DNA of 64,000 bases from Oceanobacillus kimchii X50 (GTDB lineage: Bacteria > Bacillota > Bacilli > Bacillales > Amphibacillaceae): the NCBI RefSeq assembly GCF_000340475.1, contig NZ_CM001792.1:3399253-3463252 (forward strand), given 5' to 3'. Each line of letters begins with the position of its first letter. The stretch's first letter is position 1. Below are positions 51,649-60,186 of this stretch, piece by piece. Both the position numbers and the translations under genes were made by a program. The notes under the pieces are model-generated. The model searched no databases and had not been told where the DNA came from. It saw nothing but the letters and a program-made list of their open reading frames with translations.

Positions 51649-52848
51649 TTAAATCACTTTATTGCTTTTATAGATACTTAACTGGTCATCATCGTAATTT
51701 AATAACCTTTGATATATGTCTTCATTGTCTTTACCCACTGTCTCTGCACCTACTTTTCTAACTTCGCCCGGTGTCCTGCTTAATTTCGGAACTACTCCAG
51801 GCATTGGGAATTTACCTAATTTCGGATGATTTTTTTCAATAATCATCTCCCTTTCTTTATAATGAGGATCCTTTACAATATCTTCTATAGAATAAATTAA
51901 TCCGGAGGGTACACCATACTCATGTAATAATTCTAAAATAACTTTTGATTCGTTCTCTTTTGTCCATTTTTCAATGATGCTGTCTAATTCATGCTGGTTT
52001 TCCCCTCTAGCTATATGTGAATTAAATTTTGGATGGTCACATAGAGAAGAATTTCCCATCGCCTTACAGAGACGCTTAAATACTGAATCCGAATTTGCAC
52101 CAATTACAATATAAGTCTCATCTTTTGTATAATATATATTGGAAGGTGCTACATTTGGTAGAATATTCCCCATACGTTCTCTAACATAGTTTGCCAAAAG
52201 ATAATCGGGGACCAAACTTTCCATTACCGAAAAAACAGATTCGTATATTGCCGTGTCTACGATTTGCCCTCTCCCAGAAGTATGCCTTTCATTTAAAGCA
52301 GTAAGTATTCCAATAGTTGCAAATAAAGCAGCCAAAGTATCCCCAATAGATATCCCGATTCTAGAAGGCGGTCTATCTGGAAATCCAGTTACATAACGGA
52401 TTCCTCCCATAGCTTCTCCGACACTACCAAAACCGGCTCTATCTTTATATGGTCCAGTTTGACCGTATCCAGATGTTCTTGCCATTATAATTCTAGGATT
52501 TATTTGAGATAGCTCTTCATATGATAAATTCCACTTTTCCATCGTTCCCGGCCTGAAATTCTCAATAATGATGTCTGACTCTTGAACAAGTTCTTTAAAG
52601 ATCTTTTGTCCTTCTGTTACTCGTAGATTTAAAGTTATCGACTTTTTATTCCTAGACTGAATAGGCCACCAAAGCCCCACATCTTCTTTTTTTCCTCCCC
52701 AATCTCTTAAGGGATCCACTTTATCTGGAGCTTCGATTTTTATAACTTCAGCTCCAAAATCTCCTAATAATCTCCCAGAAAAAGGTCCTGCTAAAAGCGT
52801 ACCTAATTCCAAAACACGTATACCCTTTAATGGCAGATGCTCATCCAT
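51649..52848 (-). CDS. Family III CoA transferase (CaiB/BaiF type)
   Basis: A 399-residue class III CoA transferase. VLELGTLLAGPFSGRLLGDFGAEVIKIE is the family N-terminus (here split: first GTLLAGPFSGRLLGDFGAEV, then IKIE). NRNKKSITLNL, IIENFRPGTMEKW and the catalytic Asp in GQIVDTAIYES follow. It moves CoA from a donor such as succinyl-CoA to a carboxylic acid. With an HMG-CoA lyase-like gene in the same operon, activation of 3-hydroxy-3-methylglutarate or a similar acid is likely. It is the first gene of the operon, behind a promoter carrying an operator palindrome. Confidence 0.85.
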   Translation of the reverse strand: MDEHLPLKGIRVLELGTLLAGPFSGRLLGDFGAEVIKIEAPDKVDPLRDWGGKKEDVGLWWPIQSRNKKSITLNLRVTEGQKIFKELVQESDIIIENFRPGTMEKWNLSYEELSQINPRIIMARTSGYGQTGPYKDRAGFGSVGEAMGGIRYVTGFPDRPPSRIGISIGDTLAALFATIGILTALNERHTSGRGQIVDTAIYESVFSVMESLVPDYLLANYVRERMGNILPNVAPSNIYYTKDETYIVIGANSDSVFKRLCKAMGNSSLCDHPKFNSHIARGENQHELDSIIEKWTKENESKVILELLHEYGVPSGLIYSIEDIVKDPHYKEREMIIEKNHPKLGKFPMPGVVPKLSRTPGEVRKVGAETVGKDNEDIYQRLLNYDDDQLSIYKSNKVI

Positions 52849-52900
52849 TAATTTATTCCTCCTAATCGTTGTAATTTTTTAATAATTTTGATTTGAATTA

Positions 52901-52929
52901 AAATTACATTATTGTATACAATTAGTCAA
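52901..52929 (-). promoter_or_regulatory. Promoter of the CoA-transferase operon with GntR operator in the spacer
   Basis: On the minus strand TTGACT (52929-52924), a 17-base spacer and TAATTT (52906-52901). The perfect palindrome ATTGTATACAAT (52911-52922) lies inside the spacer, so a bound regulator would block RNA polymerase. The same 12-mer occurs at 52996-53007. Confidence 0.75.
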
Positions 52930-52995
52930 CAGTACTTTAGTTCTATTTTATAAATAGCTTACATATCAACATTTTTATTTGTGGCAATATCAATT

Positions 52996-53007
52996 ATTGT
53001 ATACAAT
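52996..53007 (+). promoter_or_regulatory. Second GntR operator, before the regulator gene
   Basis: ATTGTATACAAT, identical to the site at 52911-52922, stands 21 bases before the regulator ATG and just before its AAAAAGGAG site. It suits autorepression. Both copies share ATTATTGTATACAAT as a 15-base match. Such A/T-flanked GTATAC palindromes are typical of FCD-type GntR regulators. Confidence 0.75.
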
Positions 53008-53028
53008 ATATTTAAAAAGGAGATAATT

Positions 53029-53670
53029 ATGAACGTGTATGATGCTATAAAAAATGCCATTTTTAGTGGAGAGTTCAAGCAAGGACAAAGGCTAACTGAA
53101 ACTTATTTAGCTGAGTACTTTAATGTTAGTCGTACACCAATTAGAGAAGCTTTAAAACAATTAATCTCTGAAGGGATAGTACATCCATATAAAAAGAAAG
53201 GTATAATTGTAAGAAGTTTTTCTTCTGATGATATCAAAGAAATTTATAATGTAAGAGCATTATTAGAAGGTTACGGTACAGGAGAAGCTGCATTAAATAG
53301 AACAGAAGAACAAATCGCTAGAATGGAAGAGAAAAATATAGCTTATAAAGAGGCAATTTATAGTTACAATGCTTCTGATTTAAATATAACTAAAAATATC
53401 CAAGAGACGAATCAAGGTTTTCACCATGAGATATTTGTTGCTTCACACAATAATCAAATCTTAGAATTGATTGATAAGGTTGTAGTTGTTCCATTAATCT
53501 ACAGATCTTTTTATTGGTATAAAGAAGAACACCTATATCAATCATTAGAAGTACATAACACAATTTTAAACTCTATTAAAGATAAAGATATCGATCGTGC
53601 AAAGTCTGCAATGCAAGAACATATCTATACAGGGAGAGACCATGTATTAAAGAATGTAATTAATAATTAA
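53029..53670 (+). CDS. GntR-family transcriptional regulator with FCD domain
   Basis: A 213-residue regulator. The winged helix (about residues 1-65) includes RLTETYLAEYFNVSRTPIREALKQL, and an all-helical FCD effector domain (about 80-205) carries metal/ligand residues such as the His of FHHEIF and EVHNTIL and the later QEHI. It is divergent from the CoA-transferase operon and surrounded by two identical palindromes, so it very likely represses that operon and itself until the substrate or a CoA derivative binds. AAAAAGGAG fixes the start at 53029; a longer frame from 52981 would include the operator. Confidence 0.87.
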   Translation: MNVYDAIKNAIFSGEFKQGQRLTETYLAEYFNVSRTPIREALKQLISEGIVHPYKKKGIIVRSFSSDDIKEIYNVRALLEGYGTGEAALNRTEEQIARMEEKNIAYKEAIYSYNASDLNITKNIQETNQGFHHEIFVASHNNQILELIDKVVVVPLIYRSFYWYKEEHLYQSLEVHNTILNSIKDKDIDRAKSAMQEHIYTGRDHVLKNVINN

Positions 53671-53881
53671 TTGTTGGCTTAATAATGTTTGCCTCACAAA
53701 ATTTAGTTTTCACCTAGAAAAGATTATAAAAAAAAGGAAAGAGTATTCCATGCTTTGAATTACTGTATGAAGTTTAACCCGATTTACCGACTATCATCCG
53801 TTCTATATCTATTGACACTTTTTTCCCATCTTTGCAATAATAAAATATAACTAAAATAATAATGAGTGGGAGATATGTAAA

Positions 53882-54259
53882 ATGGATTTTGATTTACAGC
53901 AAGCGAGAACAACCGAGACTATAATGAAAGTACTTCAGAAATACCCTCATAAAATAGAAATAAAACTGGATAATATTTTAATAGATCGCAACATGACACA
54001 ATTTCAATTACATAAATTAACAGGCATCCGTATGGCAACAATTAGTGAATTTATTAATGGTAAAAAGGGATCTGTGAATTTTGTACACCTCGTAACAATA
54101 ATGGCAGCGCTTCGCATTACTGATATCTCTGAAATTATTAGTGTGAAGTTTGATAAAGAAGTAGAAGAAGCTTGGAAAGAAGAAATGAGTAATTATGAAG
54201 GTCGAGGACTAACAGCGAAACAACAAGAATTGGAAGAAGAAGTTGTAAAAACCATGTAA
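53882..54259 (+). CDS. Cro/C1-type helix-turn-helix protein
   Basis: A 125-residue protein with a helix-turn-helix of the Xre type in the middle (about residues 33-95): IDRNMTQFQLHKLTGIRMATISEFINGKKG. A charged, Glu-rich C-terminal helix (about 98-125) follows. Its target is unknown; no phage or toxin gene lies beside it. A TTGACA box at 53812 with A/T-rich -10 sequence near 53835 is a plausible promoter, and GGGAG precedes the ATG. The next 280 bases contain a repeat element but no gene. Confidence 0.75.
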   Translation: MDFDLQQARTTETIMKVLQKYPHKIEIKLDNILIDRNMTQFQLHKLTGIRMATISEFINGKKGSVNFVHLVTIMAALRITDISEIISVKFDKEVEEAWKEEMSNYEGRGLTAKQQELEEEVVKTM

Positions 54260-54352
54260 CGCAGAGAAGAGGTTGAGTCTTTATTCAAAAGATAAATGAA
54301 TTGGGCATAAAAAGTTTTGCATAAAACATGGATTCTAGCTAGAACATGCGCA

Positions 54353-54516
54353 AGAAATATACGTAGACTCCTTCAAAATCAAAAATCGATTTTCTGTGTG
54401 CGATGCAATGCTGTCAAGGTCTTCCTTGTCCTGTGGGAAGAAGGCCTCGGTAAGACCCCGGATTGCGATAGCAACGGAGGCTTACCAGCCGCCCACGGAA
54501 AACGAAGTATATTTCT
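54353..54516. repeat. Dispersed repeat with 10-bp terminal inverted repeats
   Basis: AGAAATATAC (54353-54362) is exactly inverted as GTATATTTCT (54507-54516). Between them, GTAGACTCC, TCCTGTGGGAAG, GTAAGACCCCGGATTGCGA and CGGAGGCTTACCAGCCGCCC recall the abundant Bacillaceae repeat with GACTCCTG-GGGA and GAGGCT-ACC-GCCC-CGGAAA blocks. About 55 bases of unrelated sequence split the GACTCC from the TCCTGTGGG block. It contains no gene and separates the HTH gene from yxeA. Confidence 0.6.
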
Positions 54517-54543
54517 GAAGCGGGATATCATAGCCAATTTACC

Positions 54544-54891
54544 CTACAATGATTCTCTTGCTTTTCCGGGAATTTGCGTTAATTGCACTTCATCATAAGA
54601 AGTTACATGGTTCCCTTTCTTTATATACAATTTCAAGTATGCTCCTTGTTCTAATTCCTTCTGTGCGGAGAACTCCACTTTCACTGCACTACCATTTTCT
54701 TTATAAGCAGGTAGTTCGTACCAATACGTTGACATAATCTCACCTGAATCAAGCTTTTCTTCTTCCATATAGGATGGTGCTCCAACTTGCACATAAACAT
54801 TTTCTTTCCCAAATCTATTAAAGTCAACTGTAGCTAAGATTACCACAGACACTATTAATAAAATTAAAGAGATACCAATGATTTTTTTCAT
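54544..54891 (-). CDS. yxeA: YxeA family protein
   Basis: A 115-residue exported or membrane-anchored protein: an N-terminal hydrophobic helix (about residues 4-22), then a small beta-rich domain with the YxeA pattern (YVQVGAPSYME ... YWYELPAYKENGSAVKVEFSA ... LKLYIKKGNHVTSYDEVQ). Its function is unknown, but it follows yxdLM in B. subtilis as it does here; its ATG abuts the permease stop (TAAATG), so it is co-translated with the Bce-type transporter. Confidence 0.82.
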   Translation of the reverse strand: MKKIIGISLILLIVSVVILATVDFNRFGKENVYVQVGAPSYMEEEKLDSGEIMSTYWYELPAYKENGSAVKVEFSAQKELEQGAYLKLYIKKGNHVTSYDEVQLTQIPGKARESL

Positions 54892-56766
54892 TTACGTAAC
54901 CTCCTTTCCGCTGATAAGAATGGTTTGCTGAAAACTTCTTACTGTAATGAAATAGTAGATAATATAGATAAACGCATATGCTGCCATCCAAATAGTGACT
55001 GGTATCCATAGGTTCATTTGTAAAAGATTCGAGAATGCGATTAGTGCCACTGTTCCATGTAATAGTCCGAGTACAAGTGGGGCAATAAATATGAATCCTA
55101 TTTGATAGCGGATCGTACGCTTCATTTCTCTTTTTGAGACACCTATTTTATATAAAACAGTGTATTTATCCTTATCATCCTCTGCTTCTGTCATAATTTT
55201 AAAGAAGATGACACTTCCAGTAGCCACTAGAAAAACGAGTCCTAAGAAACTACCTACGAATAACATCACTCCTGAACCTTCTAATGAATCCTGATAGTTT
55301 TGGACTGCACTGGAAAAATCTACTGTTTCCGATTTTGCTTGGAGCTCTTGTGATAACTCAAGATGTTCCTTATCATTCGTTAATTGCACGGCTTGATAGG
55401 TAGATTCATCTGCTTGTAAGTCGGTATATTCTTGTTCATTCATGACGAGCACTGTTCCAGGTATTGTATATATATTAAAGATGGAATCTCCATAAAATTG
55501 AGAGACTGTATGTGCTTCATTGTTCAGTGTTACTTCCTCTACCTCTTCAGACCATCGCTCATCGTAAAAAGGATCGACCATCAAAACCTCATCTTCGTCT
55601 AATTCCAATGATTCGATATCCCAATCTAACGCTTCTGCCAATCGTTGAAACGCTGTAGTATCAATAACGGTATATTCTCTCTCTATTTCGTTTTCTGTTA
55701 CACGAATATCTTTCGTATCAATGGAAATAGAATCTTTCATAATTCCTTCATCCAAGTTTTCTTGAGGACCTTGCCACATAAAGCTAAATGGTGTATATTG
55801 CTCTACATTTTTATCCGTATTGTAGTATGTTCCAAATACCGCGCCACCTGCAGTAATGGTAGTTGCACTTAGTGTCGCTATGATAGTCAGTGTCTTCGCG
55901 TTTCCACGAACTCGATATAATAATTGGGAAGCTGTCATTAAATTTAAGCCCCTCCATGCCCAATGCTTTCTTCCTTTTAATAAATGGAGTACATATACCA
56001 TGACACTATTAAACAATAGATAAGTTCCGAATACCGTTAGTCCAATAATAACAAGAGGCATCGCAACACCGAGCATTCGCCATGCACTGGATGTCATTAA
56101 ATCTTGTAATGCTAACCAGTAAGCCACAAATAATGACACTATACCGAATAAAGCTGCAATCAATCTCGCTTTCGGTAATGCTTCTCTTTTATGGGAAGCA
56201 TGAAACAAGTCTATTAATTTAAATTGATAAATTACGCGATATCCTTGCAGAGACGTAAAGAGAAATATAATCAAGAATACAATGATTGTTTCTACGACTG
56301 CACTTGATGAGAATGCAATGCCAATTGAGATATTCAAGCCCATTAATTTCAATAGCAAAGATAATAAAACTTGTGACAAAAAGAAACCGAGTACCACACC
56401 GATAATGAGTGAAACTAAACCAATAACGATATTTTCAAAGAATAATAGAAATCCGATAGTGCGTTTTCGAACACCCATTAAGGAGTATAATGCTACTTCT
56501 TTTTTTCGTTTTCTCATAAAGAAAGAATTCGAATAGAGAATAAAAATAGCAACAAAAATCATTAGTACAAATGCGGATGCACTCATAATACTACTAATTT
56601 GGTTCGATGTTTCTGCCAATCCACTAATATCGTTACTATGCTTTAATGTTGCAAATGTAAAAAATATAATAATCGAAAAGATGGTCGAACCAATATATAG
56701 TCCGTAGCTTTTCATATTACGACGAATGTTTTTTAGAGCTAGATCAAACAGTGTCATGTCCGTCAC
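54892..56766 (-). CDS. yxdM: BceB/YxdM-type ABC transporter permease
   Basis: A 624-residue permease with ten predicted helices. FtsX-like domains lie near residues 55-200 and 515-620, and the diagnostic large extracellular domain of ~200 residues is between helices 7 and 8 (about 310-515, rich in Glu, Asp and Thr). Bce-type permeases bind cell-wall-active antimicrobial peptides, remove them from their target and signal to a kinase. It overlaps the ATPase gene by 23 bases. Closest named relatives are YxdM and BceB. Confidence 0.87.
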   Translation of the reverse strand: MTDMTLFDLALKNIRRNMKSYGLYIGSTIFSIIIFFTFATLKHSNDISGLAETSNQISSIMSASAFVLMIFVAIFILYSNSFFMRKRKKEVALYSLMGVRKRTIGFLLFFENIVIGLVSLIIGVVLGFFLSQVLLSLLLKLMGLNISIGIAFSSSAVVETIIVFLIIFLFTSLQGYRVIYQFKLIDLFHASHKREALPKARLIAALFGIVSLFVAYWLALQDLMTSSAWRMLGVAMPLVIIGLTVFGTYLLFNSVMVYVLHLLKGRKHWAWRGLNLMTASQLLYRVRGNAKTLTIIATLSATTITAGGAVFGTYYNTDKNVEQYTPFSFMWQGPQENLDEGIMKDSISIDTKDIRVTENEIEREYTVIDTTAFQRLAEALDWDIESLELDEDEVLMVDPFYDERWSEEVEEVTLNNEAHTVSQFYGDSIFNIYTIPGTVLVMNEQEYTDLQADESTYQAVQLTNDKEHLELSQELQAKSETVDFSSAVQNYQDSLEGSGVMLFVGSFLGLVFLVATGSVIFFKIMTEAEDDKDKYTVLYKIGVSKREMKRTIRYQIGFIFIAPLVLGLLHGTVALIAFSNLLQMNLWIPVTIWMAAYAFIYIIYYFITVRSFQQTILISGKEVT

Positions 56767-57511
56767 CGCCCAATTTTGCTAATTCATCTAATATCATTTG
56801 GAAGAATTCTTTTCGTGAATGAGTACCGCGTATCAATTCCTTAGATAATCTTCCATCACTAATAAATAGAATTCTTCTACAGAAACTTGCTGCATATGCA
56901 TCATGCGTCACCATCATAATTGTCGCTTCTTGCTCAATGTTTAATGTGCTTAAGCTCTCTAGTAAATCAGTAGCTGATTTGGAATCGAGAGCTCCAGTTG
57001 GTTCATCAGCAAAAATTAACTTCGGGTTCCCTACTAACGCTCGGCATGATGCTGTTCGTTGTTTTTGTCCACCGGAAATTTGATATGGATATTTTTCCAG
57101 AATACTTTCGATACCAAATGCTTTAGCAAGTTCTTCTACTTTTATATTAATCTCTTTCGCAGAAACCTTCGCTATCGCTAACGGTAAAAGAATATTTTCC
57201 CGTACGGTTAATGAATCGAGTAAATTGTAATCTTGAAAGATAAAACCAAGATGATCTCTACGGAAATCAGCTAATTGATTTTCTTTCATTTTTGCAATAT
57301 TATCATTCTCTAAATAAATATCTCCGTTTGATGGGGAGTCAATTGTTGCTAGTACGTTTAATAGCGTCGACTTTCCGGCACCAGAAGGACCCATTATTCC
57401 TACAAATTCTCCGTGATCAATTGTAAATGAAATATTTTCTAAAGCTTTAAACGTATTTATACCTTTACCGTAAACCTTTTCCACATTGTTTACTTGTAAT
57501 AAAGATTCCAT
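56744..57511 (-). CDS. yxdL: BceA/YxdL-type ABC transporter ATPase
   Basis: A 255-residue ATPase. Walker A is GIMGPSGAGKSTLLN, the Q-loop FIFQDYNLLD, and the signature ISGGQKQRTASCRAL has Thr-Ala-Ser-Cys where VAIAR is common, as is usual in Bce ATPases. Walker B is LIFADEPTGALD and the H-loop MVTHD. It drives the permease encoded next. It is the first gene of the minus-strand yxdLM-yxeA operon and is divergent from the two-component genes, sharing a 186-base control region. Confidence 0.88.
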   Translation of the reverse strand: MESLLQVNNVEKVYGKGINTFKALENISFTIDHGEFVGIMGPSGAGKSTLLNVLATIDSPSNGDIYLENDNIAKMKENQLADFRRDHLGFIFQDYNLLDSLTVRENILLPLAIAKVSAKEINIKVEELAKAFGIESILEKYPYQISGGQKQRTASCRALVGNPKLIFADEPTGALDSKSATDLLESLSTLNIEQEATIMMVTHDAYAASFCRRILFISDGRLSKELIRGTHSRKEFFQMILDELAKLGGDGHDTV

Positions 57512-57697
57512 TATCCATGCACCTCTTTCGTATACCTTTACTATAGTCCTCCATCCTTAAACAATCTTCACGACTACCTTACAAAATCCTTAAAAACGTT
57601 TTATTCAAGAAAATTCCTGTTAAGATAGAGTTAAGCATTATAGCTAGCACGGACGAATAATAACCACAATAAGTAGTAGATAATAAGAAGGAAAAGG

Positions 57698-58435
57698 GTG
57701 ATACGTTTGGAAAAACCACGAATTCTTATCGTCGATGATGAACAGGATCTTTGCCAATTAATGAAAACAACGCTCAACAAAGAAGGTTTTTCAGAAATTG
57801 AAACAGCAAGCACATCAGAAGAGGGTTGGAACACATTTCAAACATTTGAACCAAATCTTGCTATCTTAGATGTGATGTTGCCTGATGGAGAGGGATTTGA
57901 TTTGTGTAGACAAATAAGAGAAGTATCACGCATTCCCATTCTTTTCTTATCTGCGAAATCGGATGAAGTGGATAAAATATTAGGACTCGCCATCGGTGGA
58001 GATGATTATATTACGAAGCCGTTTAGTCCGAAGGAAATGGCTTATCGTGTTAAAGCACAGCTTCGACGAGCTGGTGTATATACCTTAGATGCGGCTATCG
58101 AAAAAGTACCTGCCCAAGGAAAAACTGTAGGACCTTTTGACATAAATGCAGATGAAACCGAAGTAAAAAAAGATAACCATGTACTGGAACTGACCGCTAA
58201 GGAAGTTGGTTTAATGGCAACGTTCATGCGGAATCCAAACCAAATTATTAGTAAAGAAACGCTTTTTCGGAACGTCTGGGGTGAAGAATTTTACGGCGCG
58301 GATAATACATTAATGGTACATATTCGCAGACTTCGAGAAAAAGTAGAAGACAATCCTTCGAAACCGAGTTATATTCAAACTGTAAAAGGATTAGGCTATC
58401 GATTTGCAGCAACAAAGGCGCAAGCGCCCGTTTAG
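57698..58435 (+). CDS. yxdJ: OmpR-family response regulator (YxdJ-like)
   Basis: A 245-residue regulator. The receiver domain (about residues 5-122) has phosphoacceptor D58 in LAILDVMLPDGEGFD and the KPF motif; the OmpR winged helix (about 140-238) ends in VKGLGYRF. It probably activates the divergent yxdLM-yxeA genes. The start is GTG at 57698 with AAGGA upstream; a TTG at 57707 giving LEKPRILIVDDEQ is also possible. The last residues (KAQAPV) are encoded by a GC-rich repeat (58416-58581), so the C-terminus has been rewritten by an insertion. Confidence 0.85.
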   Translation: MIRLEKPRILIVDDEQDLCQLMKTTLNKEGFSEIETASTSEEGWNTFQTFEPNLAILDVMLPDGEGFDLCRQIREVSRIPILFLSAKSDEVDKILGLAIGGDDYITKPFSPKEMAYRVKAQLRRAGVYTLDAAIEKVPAQGKTVGPFDINADETEVKKDNHVLELTAKEVGLMATFMRNPNQIISKETLFRNVWGEEFYGADNTLMVHIRRLREKVEDNPSKPSYIQTVKGLGYRFAATKAQAPV

Positions 58436-58581
58436 AAATGCAGCGAGTGCGCCCCTGTTTTCAGGGTACTTGGACGGTCGGTCGAACTTCCTTTGCATCA
58501 CGGTAAAGTGACGAAACGATGATGTATTGTATGACGATCTCGTGAAGCCTCCTAGTTTCTAGGCGCTGGAGCTGGACGTAA
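58416..58581. repeat. GC-rich dispersed repeat between response regulator and kinase genes
   Basis: It begins with the palindrome GGCGCAAGCGCC (58417-58428) and continues GTACTTGGACGGTCGGTCGA, then GTGACGAAACGATGATGTAT, ending CTAGGCGCTGGAGCTGGACG. It is markedly more GC-rich than its surroundings and recalls a repeat common in Bacillaceae genomes. It supplies the stop codon and final codons of yxdJ and pushes the kinase gene 267 bases away. Confidence 0.6.
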
Positions 58582-58702
58582 CCGTTTCTGCCTACGAACG
58601 ATTGTAATTCCTAGTTTTTATACTTTCTTATCTTTCGAAATAAGCGCGTGCTTTTCCTTGTATGAAGTTTTTTAAATGGAAGTTAGAAAAAGGTGATGTA
58701 AT

Positions 58703-60082
58703 ATGAAATGGAAACTTACCTTTCGTTATTTGCTATCAATATTAAGTATTGTCTTTATCGTGCTGATTGCCAATACAATTATTCTTTTTGGAATACTTAT
58801 TTATCAATCCACACAAGGCGGGGTGGAAGATTATGAGTATAGCTCTGGAGAAAATTTTACTCGCTCGTTCTCCCAATACCTTACATTAGAGGAAGGTCAG
58901 CCAACTGTCACTGAAGAAGGAGAACATGCATTAGAAGCTTTCGGTGCTTGGCTACAAATTTTAGACGAAAATGGAGAAGTTCTCTCTTCCTATCGCACAC
59001 CAGATAATATATCCACGCATTATACTCCAATAGAGCTTGTCCATAGGTATAAGTATATGGACAATAATTTTAATACGTATTTTATCGGAGAATTTGAAGC
59101 GTACAGTTACTTGATTGGTGTACCGAATTCAAATGAAGAGCGCGCTGTGTTTATGCTCAATCCAACTACACTTCTCACTTATGCATCACAATTTCTCGGC
59201 GCAATTATTATTGTCGATTTAATTATTGCAGCTATCGTCGGTTTTCTATTCAGTACCGTCCTTACTAAACCGGTAAATCGGATTATCGAACGGATTAGTG
59301 AGTTAAAAGAACGCAAATTCCAGCCAAAGAAACCAAAACGTCCTGGTGTTTTTAAACATGTATTTTCGAACTTAAATGATGTATCTGCGACCTTGCAACA
59401 GCATGAGGATGAACGACGCAAACTGGAGAAGATGCGAAACGAATGGATGAGTAATGTTTCCCACGATATTAAAACACCACTTGCTTCCATTCGAGGTTAT
59501 GCTGAACTTCTCCGTAGTGATGATATATCACCGGATGAACGGTTAGAGTATGCTGAAGTAATTGAGCGCCAATCCTTGTATATGAAAGAATTATTGGATG
59601 ATTTTAATTTGACAATGCGATTACGGAATCATGAGATGCCGCTACATAAACAAGAAACAAACATGGATCGGTTTGTCCGTGAGCTTGTGATTGATTTATT
59701 AAATGATCCACAGCTTGGAAAAGATCAAATTCATTTTCAAAATGACTCACATGATTCTATTTGGAATGTTGACCAGCATTTATGGAAGCGCGCGTTACTG
59801 AACTTTATCAATAATGCAATGTTGCATAATGATGAAAATGTAGAAGTACAGGTTCATCTGTCTGACAAGACAATTACAATCCTAGATAATGGAAAAGGTA
59901 TTGCAAAAGAGGATATCCATCAAATTTTCGAACGTTATTATCGAGGTACCAATACCGAAAACATTCGCGGAACTGGGTTAGGACTTGCGATATCTCGAGA
60001 TATTATCGAAGCGCATGGTGGAAGTGTAGACTTACACAGTGAAGTCGATAAGGGAACGACCGTTACTATAAGAATGAACTAA
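58703..60082 (+). CDS. Sensor histidine kinase with extracellular sensor domain and HAMP
   Basis: A 459-residue kinase. It has TM1 (about residues 12-34), an extracellular domain of ~125 residues (about 35-160), TM2 (about 164-186), a HAMP linker, HisKA with H254 in NVSHDIKTPLASIRGYAELL, and HATPase with NFINNAMLHND, LDNGKGI and GTGLGLAISRD. Kinases of Bce-type modules (BceS, YxdK) are normally ~325-340 residues with almost no extracellular loop; this one has a true sensor domain, so it may perceive a ligand directly. AAAGGTGATG precedes the ATG. Confidence 0.85.
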   Translation: MKWKLTFRYLLSILSIVFIVLIANTIILFGILIYQSTQGGVEDYEYSSGENFTRSFSQYLTLEEGQPTVTEEGEHALEAFGAWLQILDENGEVLSSYRTPDNISTHYTPIELVHRYKYMDNNFNTYFIGEFEAYSYLIGVPNSNEERAVFMLNPTTLLTYASQFLGAIIIVDLIIAAIVGFLFSTVLTKPVNRIIERISELKERKFQPKKPKRPGVFKHVFSNLNDVSATLQQHEDERRKLEKMRNEWMSNVSHDIKTPLASIRGYAELLRSDDISPDERLEYAEVIERQSLYMKELLDDFNLTMRLRNHEMPLHKQETNMDRFVRELVIDLLNDPQLGKDQIHFQNDSHDSIWNVDQHLWKRALLNFINNAMLHNDENVEVQVHLSDKTITILDNGKGIAKEDIHQIFERYYRGTNTENIRGTGLGLAISRDIIEAHGGSVDLHSEVDKGTTVTIRMN

Positions 60083-60087
60083 AAAGG

Positions 60088-60166
60088 ACTATAGTTGGAT
60101 TGATTTTGAACTGTGAAATGCCTCGTGTCAAGTAAACAATGTGCGGTTCATTTATCCAACTATAGT
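60088..60166. terminator. Inverted repeat between kinase gene and RDD gene, probable bidirectional terminator
   Basis: ACTATAGTTGGAT (60088-60100) and ATCCAACTATAGT (60154-60166) form a 13-bp perfect stem with a 53-nt loop, followed by TCTCTTATGGTTTGG. It separates convergent genes. The large loop is unusual and contains TTTTGAACTGTGAAATG. Confidence 0.55.
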
Positions 60167-60186
60167 TCTCTTATGGTTTGGGCATA

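Noticed and set aside
54317..54598. A 93-codon plus-strand frame with Cys and Arg residues
   Set aside because: It runs through the repeat element with AGAAATATAC ends; it has no ribosome site and no family resemblance.
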